Below, piece after piece: positions 37,370-44,428 of a stretch of DNA of 64,000 nucleotides. The stretch is from assembly GCF_009729205.1 (NCBI RefSeq), contig NZ_VTHB01000002.1, positions 620,001 through 684,000 on the forward strand. The letters run 5' to 3'. This stretch comes from Mycobacteroides sp. CBMA 271 (GTDB lineage Bacteria > Actinomycetota > Actinomycetes > Mycobacteriales > Mycobacteriaceae). The notes beneath the pieces are model-generated. The model was not told the origin of the DNA and made no database searches. It saw only the letters and a list, made by a program, of their open reading frames with translations. Position 1 is the stretch's first letter; the number at the start of each line of letters is the position of its first letter. A program made the translations under genes and the position numbers.

Positions 37370-37861
37370 ATGCCCACCACAACCCGCACCTCAGAATCCG
37401 ACGTCACGCCCTTCCATGCCTCCACCGCGCTGGCTGGCAGCTTGCAGAGAGTCCTGGTCGACCTCATCGAACTGCACCTGCAAGGCAAGCAGGCGCACTG
37501 GAATGTGGTCGGCACCAACTTCCGCGACCTGCATCTGCAACTCGACGAACTCGTCGATTTCGCTCGCGAGGGCAGCGACACCATTGCCGAGCGGATGCGT
37601 GCGCTCTACGCAGTTCCCGACGGCCGCTCGGACACCGTCGTCGCCACCACGACCTTGCCCGAGTTCCCTGCCTATGAGCACAGCACCGGCGACGTCGTCG
37701 ATCTGGTCACCACACGAATCCATACCGCCGTCAATACCATCCGCGGCGTGCACGACGCGGTGGACGACGAGGACCCCACCACCGCCGACATCCTCCACCA
37801 ACTGATCGACGGTCTGGAGAAGCTGGCCTGGCTGATTGCCTCGGAGAACCGCAAGGTGTGA
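37370..37861 (+). CDS. dps: Dps family ferritin-like DNA-protection protein
   Basis: 163 residues. The ferroxidase pattern is LIELHLQGKQAHWNVVGTNFRDLHLQLDELVDFAREGSDTIAERM, with the conserved His, Trp, Asp and Glu of the intersubunit ferroxidase site. The final helix is GLEKLAWLIASENRKV. Dps dodecamers oxidise and store iron with peroxide as oxidant and, in mycobacteria, bind DNA. There is no ribosome binding site near the ATG, so translation may be leaderless or use the operator-proximal start. The palindrome immediately upstream suggests an iron- or peroxide-responsive Fur-family repressor. Confidence 0.92.
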   Translation: MPTTTRTSESDVTPFHASTALAGSLQRVLVDLIELHLQGKQAHWNVVGTNFRDLHLQLDELVDFAREGSDTIAERMRALYAVPDGRSDTVVATTTLPEFPAYEHSTGDVVDLVTTRIHTAVNTIRGVHDAVDDEDPTTADILHQLIDGLEKLAWLIASENRKV

Positions 37862-37883
37862 TCCGTCGTGTACCAATGGACTG

Positions 37884-38534
37884 GTGCATGCACTGAAACG
37901 CTTCGCTATGGCCGTCGGCCTACTCGGCACCGTCCTGGTCTTGGGTCCGAATGCCGCGCTGGCCAACGCCGCCGATGCTTCACCGGCAGGTGACGTGCTC
38001 TCCCTCGGCGACCCTGCCGCGCCGGGTCAGATCGACCTCTACCTCGATCCGTTGTGCCCCTACAGCGGGAAAATGGTGCAGGAGCAGGGCACCGAGATCG
38101 GCAGGCGCCTCGAGTCCGGCAAGCTGCACATCAATCTGCGATTCGTCGACTTTCTCGACAAGTACTCTGCCAGCGGCACATACGACACCCGCGCCATCTA
38201 TGCGGCGTACGCCGTCGCCGACCAGTCACGATCGAGCGACACCACGTGGCGATTCATCGAGCAGATCTACGCCAAAGGTCAACAACCAGAAGAAGAAGGC
38301 GACTCGGATCTAAGTAACGATCAGCTCGCGGATCTGGCCGGCCGGGTGAATGCGCCGCTGGGGGCACAGGACATGATCCGGATCGGGCTGCCGATCCCCT
38401 TCGACGCGCGCGCCATCGCGGCCAACAACCTGCCGATCCTGCGGCAGTTCCCCAAATCCGGCGTGCCGCTTGTCGCCATCAACAATCAACCCGTCGACGG
38501 GGAGTCCAACTGGCTGAGCAGGATTCCGCGGTAG
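37884..38534 (+). CDS. Secreted thioredoxin-fold (DsbA-like) protein with single active-site cysteine
   Basis: 216 residues from GTG 37884. Signal peptide: RFAMAVGLLGTVLVLGPNAALANA. The mature part has a DsbA-like fold with DLYLDPLCPYSGKMV; the position of the usual CxxC is Cys58-Pro-Tyr-Ser61, so only the first cysteine remains. A cis-Pro-type strand GVPLVAINNQPVDG follows late in the protein. Several mycobacterial exported thioredoxin-like proteins share this plan. A lone cysteine favours a reductase/isomerase or mixed-disulfide role over oxidation. It lies 22 bp after dps on the same strand. Confidence 0.75.
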   Translation: MHALKRFAMAVGLLGTVLVLGPNAALANAADASPAGDVLSLGDPAAPGQIDLYLDPLCPYSGKMVQEQGTEIGRRLESGKLHINLRFVDFLDKYSASGTYDTRAIYAAYAVADQSRSSDTTWRFIEQIYAKGQQPEEEGDSDLSNDQLADLAGRVNAPLGAQDMIRIGLPIPFDARAIAANNLPILRQFPKSGVPLVAINNQPVDGESNWLSRIPR

Positions 38535-38537
38535 CCG

Positions 38538-39782
38538 TTACGAACCAAGGCGTGACAGCGCAGCCACGGTGAGCGCCTCGATGCCGGTGCTCAGCGTGGG
38601 TTCGAGGACCGGTGCGAATTCCGGAGAATGGTTGGACGGCACCGGCTTTCCAGCCGCAGCGGCGTCCTCGAAGCGCTGTTGGTCATAGCCGCCCCAGAAC
38701 CAGAAGGCGGTGGGGACTCCGGCAGTGGTTCCGAAGAAGCCGACGTCCTCGCTGCCGGCGAGCGGGCTCGGTGACTCGATCACCCTGTCGGCGCCAAAAT
38801 ACTCACGGAAGACCGACGCGATCTCCTGCATCGCAGCGTCGTCGACGACGGTGATGGGGAAGGTGTGCAGCGGGGTCACGGTCGGTTCCTTGTCAGCGCC
38901 CGAAGCCGCCGCTTCAGCCTGCGCGATCCGATTGATCGAGGCCAGCGCCTTACTGCGGACCTCCTCGGTGAAGCTCCGGACATTGATCCCGAGTTCCGCG
39001 TCGTCGGGGATGATGTTGTCCTTGGCCCCGGCGTGCAAGTAGCCGACGGTCACCACGGCCGGTTCAAACGGCGACAGCTCCCGCGACACGATGGTCTGCA
39101 GACGCTGCACCACGTTCGACGCCATCACCACCGGATCGATTGCCGACTCCGGTTGTGAGCCATGCCCACCCCGGCCGAACAGCTGCATCTTGAGCGAATC
39201 CGACGCCGCCAGCGCCGTACCCGTCTTGTACGCGATCATCCCCGCCAGTAGCGGACCGACGTGCTGGCCGAGAACGATCTCGGGCTTGGGGAACCGATCC
39301 AGAATGCCGTCGGCGATCATCGCATTGGCTCCGCCACCGACTTCCTCGGCGGGCTGGAAAACTGCGACCACCGTTCCCGACCACGTCTCTTTCAGCTCAG
39401 TAAGCAGCCGAAGGGTGCCCACCAACGCGGCAACGTGCATATCGTGCCCGCACGCGTGCATGACGGGAACGTCCTTGCCATCGGGATTCGTCGCACGGGC
39501 GGTGCTTGCATACGGAAGCCCGGTCTGTTCCTGCACCGGGAGGGCATCGAAGTCTGCACGCAACCAGACAACCGGACCGGATCCATTGCGCAGCACGGCA
39601 ACTACCCCCGTGCCACCGACGCCCGGTGTCACCTCCAGCCCGAGCGGCGCGATAGCCTCCTGGATCTTCGTCGCAGTTCGATGTTCTTGAAACGACAATT
39701 CCGGATGCCGATGCAGGTCGCGGTACAACTCGGTCAGCTTCCCCAACGTGTCGGCCCAATTCTCGGGCAACGTGATCGCCAT
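38538..39782 (-). CDS. M20 family amidohydrolase/peptidase
   Basis: 414 residues from ATG 39782, with GGAGGT five bases upstream. RDLHRHPELSFQEH opens the catalytic domain; LRADFDALPVQEQTGLPY and HACGHDMHVAAL provide the dinuclear metal ligands, AVFQPAEEVGGGANAM the general-base Glu pair, and LGQHVGPLLAG another His; the dimerisation domain is at about residues 190-300. It belongs to the IAA-amino acid/hippurate hydrolase subgroup that releases amino acids from N-acyl conjugates. It is divergent from the DAO gene and convergent with the thioredoxin-fold gene (3 bp between stops). Confidence 0.92.
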   Translation of the reverse strand: MAITLPENWADTLGKLTELYRDLHRHPELSFQEHRTATKIQEAIAPLGLEVTPGVGGTGVVAVLRNGSGPVVWLRADFDALPVQEQTGLPYASTARATNPDGKDVPVMHACGHDMHVAALVGTLRLLTELKETWSGTVVAVFQPAEEVGGGANAMIADGILDRFPKPEIVLGQHVGPLLAGMIAYKTGTALAASDSLKMQLFGRGGHGSQPESAIDPVVMASNVVQRLQTIVSRELSPFEPAVVTVGYLHAGAKDNIIPDDAELGINVRSFTEEVRSKALASINRIAQAEAAASGADKEPTVTPLHTFPITVVDDAAMQEIASVFREYFGADRVIESPSPLAGSEDVGFFGTTAGVPTAFWFWGGYDQQRFEDAAAAGKPVPSNHSPEFAPVLEPTLSTGIEALTVAALSRLGS

Positions 39783-39799
39783 CGAAACCTCCACTACGT

Positions 39800-41035
39800 G
39801 TGCTCGTACAGCTCCATTCGACAATACGACGACCTACCCTCGGACCTAGAGAGTCGTCACCCCCATCGAGATTCACGGGAGATCCCCTGCGCCACATCAC
39901 CGACGCCGACATCTCCGTCGACACCATTGTCGTCGGGGGCGGGATGTCTGGTGTGTCGATCGCCTACGAATTGGCCGAGCATCACCGCGTTGCGCTGCTG
40001 GAACGGGAATCGACGCTCGCCTTCCACACCACGGGGCGCTCAGCCGCAACCTTCGTCGAGAACTACGGCAATCCGGCCATCCGGATGGTGACGGCGGCGA
40101 GCCGGGATTTCTTCACCAATCCCGTCGACGGCTTCGATGCACCCCTGGCGACGTCCTTGCCGCTCTTGATCATCGCCGATGCGGCACATGAGGACGCCCT
40201 CCGTGCGCATCATCACGAGGACAACCACACCGAGTTGCTCGACGGCGCCGTCGCCGAGCAGATCAATCCCCTACTGCGTCCGGGGTACACGCGTTTGGCC
40301 ACACTCGATCTGACACCGATGGAACTGGATGTTCACGGGCTGCACCAAGGCTATGTGCGCGGCCTGCGCCGACGTGGCGGGACGATCGTGAAGTCGGCGG
40401 AAATCGTGGGCGCTACCCGCCGCCGCGACAGATGGGCCCTGCACGACTCCACCGGCCGCACCTTCGAGGCATCCACCGTTGTCAATGCGGCGGGTGCATG
40501 GTGCGACGAGTTCGCGCACGCCTTGGGGGCTCGTCCGGTCGGAATTCGGCCCCTTCGACGCACCGCCTTCATGGTGTCCATGCCACAAGAGGGTTCTCGC
40601 GGCCCGCTTCCTATGACGCTCGACGCATCCGACGCCTTCTACTTCAAACCCGACGGCACCCAGTTCCTCTGTTCTCCGGCCGACGAAACCCTGCAGCCGC
40701 CGGGAGACCCTCGGCCCGATGAGCTGGAGATGGCCCGGGCGATCGGAATGATTAACGAGGCGACCACTCTCGGTATCAGGACGGTGAACTCCGCCTGGGC
40801 CGGGCAGCGCTGCTTCACTACCGACCGCACACCCGTGGTGGGCGCAGACCCGGATGTCGAGGGATTCTTCTGGTACGCCGCTCAGGGCGGGTATGGCATC
40901 CAGATGGCGCCTGCCCTGGCCCGCGTCGGCGCTGCTCTGGCGACGGGCAACCCCCTCCCGGATGATCTCGTCACCCGCGGGCTGACCACGGCAATGCTGT
41001 CGCCACGCCGGGCATCACTGCACGCCTCCCACTAG
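39800..41035 (+). CDS. DAO-family FAD-dependent oxidoreductase
   Basis: Up to 411 residues. FAD-binding TIVVGGGMSGVSIAYELAEHHRVALLERE, then FHTTGRSAATFVENYG (the covalent/flavin-contact region of glycine-oxidase-like DAO proteins), VVNAAGAWCDEFAHALG, and the late EGFFWYAAQGGYGIQMAPALA. It should oxidise an amino acid or secondary amine. The start is uncertain: GTG 39800 leaves a 30-residue N-terminal extension and has no ribosome binding site, while a CTG near 39890 follows GGGAGA. It is divergent from the M20 hydrolase gene, so acyl-amino-acid hydrolysis followed by amine oxidation is possible but inferred. Confidence 0.85.
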   Translation: MLVQLHSTIRRPTLGPRESSPPSRFTGDPLRHITDADISVDTIVVGGGMSGVSIAYELAEHHRVALLERESTLAFHTTGRSAATFVENYGNPAIRMVTAASRDFFTNPVDGFDAPLATSLPLLIIADAAHEDALRAHHHEDNHTELLDGAVAEQINPLLRPGYTRLATLDLTPMELDVHGLHQGYVRGLRRRGGTIVKSAEIVGATRRRDRWALHDSTGRTFEASTVVNAAGAWCDEFAHALGARPVGIRPLRRTAFMVSMPQEGSRGPLPMTLDASDAFYFKPDGTQFLCSPADETLQPPGDPRPDELEMARAIGMINEATTLGIRTVNSAWAGQRCFTTDRTPVVGADPDVEGFFWYAAQGGYGIQMAPALARVGAALATGNPLPDDLVTRGLTTAMLSPRRASLHASH

Positions 41036-41080
41036 CCGCTCCCGGACCGCGCCGGGCGAATCCTGTTATCGTCGGCGGCG

Positions 41081-41902
41081 ATGGTGAACATGGATCGGCG
41101 CCGCATGATGGCGTTATCAGGACTCGGCATGCTGACAGCGGCGGCTTCTATGCCGGAGGCGTGGGCGCAACCGGCTCCGCAGATCCCGCCCCAACAGCCG
41201 CCCACCGGCAAGTACGTGTTCGTTGACGAGTTCGACGGCCCGGCGGGTTCCGCACCCGATGGATCCAAGTGGGCGGTGTCGAAGGCGCGCGAGTCCATGA
41301 AGGACCCGACGTTTTGGGAGCTCCCCGAAAATGTCGGCCAATACCGTGACGATCGCAAGAATGTGTTCCTCGACGGTAATTCGAACCTCGTGATCCGGGC
41401 CACCAAGGACGGCAACACCTACTACGGCGGCAAGATCTACAGCACGACTGAACTCGGTGTCGGTCACACCTGGGAAGCGCGTATCAAGTTCAACTGCCTG
41501 ACCCCGGGCGCGTGGCCCGCGTTCTGGCTCGGGAGCGACCAGGACGGTGAGATCGACACCGTCGAGTGGTATGGCAACGGCAGCTGGCCGGCCGCAACCA
41601 CCGTGCACGCCAAGGCAAACGGCTCGGAATGGAAGACCCACAACCTGTCCCTGGACAGCGCCTGGCACACCTGGCGCACCCAGTGGGATGACAAGGGCAT
41701 CCGATTCTGGCGCGACTACACCGACGGCGCCGCTCCATACTTCGAGGTAGCGGCCAACTCTCTCGCGGACTGGCCGTTCAACAATCCCGGCCACCGAGTC
41801 TTTCCGGTGCTGAATCTGGCGGTGGCCGGATCCGGCGGCGGCGATCCACGCGGTGGCACCTACCCCGCGGAGATGCTCGTCGACTGGATCCGGGTCTCGT
41901 AG
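41081..41902 (+). CDS. Secreted GH16 family glycoside hydrolase
   Basis: 273 residues. A Tat-type signal (MDRRRMMALSGLGMLTAAAS) is followed by a jelly-roll GH16 domain: VDEFDG, WEARIKFNCLTPGAWPAFWLGS and the catalytic ExDxxE in GEIDTVEWYG (Glu157, Asp159, Glu162). GH16 enzymes cleave beta-1,3/1,4-glucans or related polysaccharides. The presence in a mycobacterium suggests environmental glucan use or cell-wall remodelling. It is convergent with the SQR-like gene. Confidence 0.9.
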   Translation: MVNMDRRRMMALSGLGMLTAAASMPEAWAQPAPQIPPQQPPTGKYVFVDEFDGPAGSAPDGSKWAVSKARESMKDPTFWELPENVGQYRDDRKNVFLDGNSNLVIRATKDGNTYYGGKIYSTTELGVGHTWEARIKFNCLTPGAWPAFWLGSDQDGEIDTVEWYGNGSWPAATTVHAKANGSEWKTHNLSLDSAWHTWRTQWDDKGIRFWRDYTDGAAPYFEVAANSLADWPFNNPGHRVFPVLNLAVAGSGGGDPRGGTYPAEMLVDWIRVS

Positions 41903-41939
41903 ATCCGCAGACCCCGTCGGGCCCTGCAGACGCGAGACA

Positions 41940-43109
41940 TCAAGCACCGGAACGCGACTCCCACATGTCACGCCACTCGGCTTCCTCGTCTTGTTTATCG
42001 CGATGCTGGCCCGTAGACGGTTCGGTAAGCGTGATTGCCGGATGCGGCAGGGTGAAAAAGTCGCCCTTACCCTGCGCCGCACGGTGCTGACCGGTATCGA
42101 GGTAGCAGTACCCCAGTCCCGAGAGCTCCGCGGTCCGATCGGACTTGTCGAGATAGTGAAGCAAGTTCTGGGTAGCCGCTTTGGCACCGTTCTTGGCGAA
42201 AATGGCAGCCTTCGGCAGGGGCCTGCCAGAGGGCGACGTCACCGACGTGGTGTCACCGATCGCCCAGATTCCCTCGTGGGTCGTCTGCATGGTCTGCGGA
42301 TCGACGCCTATCCACTCCGCCCCATCGATGGTGACGGACGGCTCATGCGGCGGAACGAACACCAACAAGTCGAAACTCACTGTGGAGCCGTCCTCGAATA
42401 CGACGACCTTCTCGTCCGGGTCAATGCGTTCTGTGGCGTGCTCACCGTGGAAGGCGATCTTGTTGTCCCCGAGCAGCTCCACCAGCTGAGGTCCCGCATA
42501 CGGGCCCGCCGACGGCATGGGGTGCTTCTCCGGGGTGTAGACGCTGATGTCGACGCTGGCTCGTATGTTCTTTTCGTTCAAAAGGTCCGAGGCGAGCAGG
42601 GCCCCCTCGTAGGGAGCCACCGGGCAGCGGTACGGCTGTGATGTCACCAGGAAGACGAGCTTGCCCCCCGAGAATTCTTCAAGCGCGCGCCGGGCCTCAC
42701 CGGCTGCGGCAACGCCGTAGTAGTGCACCGCATCACCCCGGGCGGCTGCTTCACTCAAGCCCGGAATCTTGTCGAGGGCATTACGAGCGCCGGTGGCGAT
42801 GACCAGCGCGTCAAAGTCCAGAGTCGAGGAGTCGGATAGGGATACGGTGCGTGCGCTGGTGTCGATGCCGACAACGGAGCCCGTGACGGTGGTTATCCCC
42901 GACAATGTCTGGGCACTGGGCCGAATCGGCACACTCTCCGCGTCACGCCAACCCCGCATGACCCATGGCAGGGTAAATCCCAGAAAATGCGCGAAGTCCT
43001 CGTCCACAATCGTGATGTCTAGATCCTCGAGCGGTGCGTGGGACTGACGGAGCTCGTTGATCACACTCAGGCCGCCGATGCCGGCACCCAGGATGACAAT
43101 CTTCTTCAT
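41940..43109 (-). CDS. SQR-like FAD/NAD(P) flavoprotein disulfide reductase
   Basis: 389 residues from ATG 43109. N-terminal FAD motif KIVILGAGIGGLSVINEL, second dinucleotide-region ALVIATGAR, GVDPQTMQTTHEGIWAIGDT near the C terminus, then LPKAAIFAKNGAKAA. Two cysteines sit where sulfide:quinone oxidoreductase redox cysteines are found: Cys162 in YRCPVAPYEGALL and Cys335 in GYCYLDTG. SQR oxidises sulfide to persulfide or polysulfide and reduces quinone. No C-terminal amphipathic helix is obvious, so a soluble persulfide reductase role is also possible. It is 52 bp downstream of a DsbA-fold gene and probably transcribed with it from the operator region at 43843. Confidence 0.82.
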   Translation of the reverse strand: MKKIVILGAGIGGLSVINELRQSHAPLEDLDITIVDEDFAHFLGFTLPWVMRGWRDAESVPIRPSAQTLSGITTVTGSVVGIDTSARTVSLSDSSTLDFDALVIATGARNALDKIPGLSEAAARGDAVHYYGVAAAGEARRALEEFSGGKLVFLVTSQPYRCPVAPYEGALLASDLLNEKNIRASVDISVYTPEKHPMPSAGPYAGPQLVELLGDNKIAFHGEHATERIDPDEKVVVFEDGSTVSFDLLVFVPPHEPSVTIDGAEWIGVDPQTMQTTHEGIWAIGDTTSVTSPSGRPLPKAAIFAKNGAKAATQNLLHYLDKSDRTAELSGLGYCYLDTGQHRAAQGKGDFFTLPHPAITLTEPSTGQHRDKQDEEAEWRDMWESRSGA

Positions 43110-43161
43110 GTTCTGCGTTCCCTCTTCCTCTCGGACTTCGTTTTTCACTGACTACCTGCTC

Positions 43162-43758
43162 TCAATGCGCCGGACGCGGGCGCTGCAGTTGCGTGAACTC
43201 CGGTACCCGTGCGAGCGCGATGACCGCGTCGAACAACGCGTGCGCACCAGCGCGGTCCGGTAACGCCGTCAACACGGGCCCGAAGAACGTGCGCTCCTCG
43301 ACCTGCAATAGGGGGCTGCCACCGACATCGCCCAACGCCCGCTGCCCGGCTTCGTGGGTGGACCGGACCAGCGTGTCGAGCGAGGTGTCCGACAACGATT
43401 CGATGGATGTCCGCAGGGGTGCGACTGCCGCAAGCACCTGTTCGACCAGATCGGCGCCGACGGGTATCGAATTATCGAAATACAGCTCACCGAAGACGAA
43501 ATACGCATCATGTAAAGCCTTCTGGCCCAGCTCACGATGGATGCTGGCCATAAGCCGTCCCACGCGACGCGAGTCATCCATGCGTGCTCGTTGGGCGGGC
43601 GGCAGCTCCCTACCCTCATTCAGCACGGCCAGATTCATCAGCTGCCAATCGACCGACAGACCGGACTGACCCGCGACCGTGTCCAGCCACCGGGCGGTGT
43701 TCCAGGAGAACGGGCACACCGGGTCGAGCCAAACCTTCACACGGCCAAGTGTCGACAT
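43162..43758 (-). CDS. DsbA-fold thioredoxin-like protein (Rv2466c-like) with CPFS active site
   Basis: 198 residues from ATG 43758 with GGGAGAT upstream; the longer frame to 43845 would include the operator. The N terminus VKVWLDPVCPFSWNTARWLD places the redox site at Cys15-Pro-Phe-Ser18, in a DsbA/HCCA fold with an inserted helical domain; GGSPLLQV gives the cis-Pro region and FFGPVL follows. It resembles the mycothiol-linked reductase Rv2466c, which has a CPWC site; here the second cysteine is Ser. Expected role: thiol or persulfide transfer, possibly with mycothiol. First gene of the unit that continues with the SQR-like gene. Confidence 0.82.
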   Translation of the reverse strand: MSTLGRVKVWLDPVCPFSWNTARWLDTVAGQSGLSVDWQLMNLAVLNEGRELPPAQRARMDDSRRVGRLMASIHRELGQKALHDAYFVFGELYFDNSIPVGADLVEQVLAAVAPLRTSIESLSDTSLDTLVRSTHEAGQRALGDVGGSPLLQVEERTFFGPVLTALPDRAGAHALFDAVIALARVPEFTQLQRPRPAH

Positions 43759-43842
43759 GCGGTATCTCCCATCATTGTGAAACACGGCCGACACCAGGGA
43801 AAACGCCCACAATGGCGCCGGTACGGCGGTTCGTTCTGATTC

Positions 43843-43862
43843 CATTCATACCATACCCCCTA
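43843..43862. promoter_or_regulatory. CsoR/CstR-type operator, left half of 20-bp mirrored repeat
   Basis: This 20-bp element containing CATACCATACCCCCTA is the exact reverse complement of 43913-43932. It lies 85 bp before the start of the DsbA-fold gene, in the position expected for its promoter. Confidence 0.72.
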
Positions 43863-43906
43863 CCGTATTTACGAGGAGTAGGGCCGAGTGTGGATCGTTG
43901 GTGTTT

Positions 43907-43932
43907 ATACCCTAGGGGGTATGGTATGAATG
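43907..43932. promoter_or_regulatory. CsoR/CstR-type operator, right half, before mmpS
   Basis: ATACCCTAGGGGGTAT (43907-43922) is a 6-4-6 palindrome of the ATACCC-N4-GGGTAT kind; 43913-43932 is the exact inverted copy of 43843-43862. It lies about 50 bp before the mmpS start. Confidence 0.75.
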
Positions 43933-43984
43933 CAGCATGTCGTTGCCCAAAAGCATTGATCTACAGCAGAAGGGTGGTCGGGTG

Positions 43985-44428
43985 ATGCGCACCGCCATGG
44001 TTGCCGCGTTGAAGCGGGCGTGGGTCCCGATGGTTGTCGCGTGCGCGGTCGGTCTCGGCGCGATCGCAGTGAATCACCTGCGAGGCGCGTTCGGCTCCGA
44101 ACCGATATTCGCGGCCACTGGCATCAGCGCAGAACCCCTTGCGTCCTCCACGATCAAGCGGGTGCAATACGAGATCTATGGCCCGACCGGCACCACCGGC
44201 ACGGTGAACTACCTGGACAAAGACGCCCAGCCGCAACAGGCCGACTTCGCCAGCTTGCCTTGGACGTACACGATCGAAACAACGGCACCAGCGGCGCTCG
44301 CAAGCGTTGTGGCGCAAGGTAATGGCACCGCCCTTGGGTGCCGGATCATCGTGAACGATCAAACCAAGGCCGAGCAGTCCGCGGACGGGCACCGCGCCCA
44401 GGCCTCTTGTCTGGTCAAAGCCGCATGA
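43985..44428 (+). CDS. MmpS family accessory protein
   Basis: 147 residues from ATG 43985, chosen because AAGGGTGG precedes it and the distance to the LKRAWVP motif then matches other MmpS; an ATG at 43937 would add 16 residues. One TM helix (about residues 12-30), then a periplasmic beta domain with VQYEIYGPTGTTGTVNYLD and WTYTIET, two Cys near the end. It overlaps the mmpL start by ATGA. Its promoter carries a CsoR/CstR-type palindrome, so expression is probably under the repressor encoded downstream. Confidence 0.9.
   Translation: MRTAMVAALKRAWVPMVVACAVGLGAIAVNHLRGAFGSEPIFAATGISAEPLASSTIKRVQYEIYGPTGTTGTVNYLDKDAQPQQADFASLPWTYTIETTAPAALASVVAQGNGTALGCRIIVNDQTKAEQSADGHRAQASCLVKAA

Noticed and set aside
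41117..42187. 356-codon minus-strand frame covering the GH16 gene and the SQR 3' end
   Set aside because: It overlaps the clear GH16 domain and the SQR-like gene in another frame and shows no recognisable domain.
43937..43984. Upstream ATG of mmpS (43937)
   Set aside because: It would add 16 residues not found in other MmpS N termini and lacks a ribosome binding site; ATG 43985 fits better.
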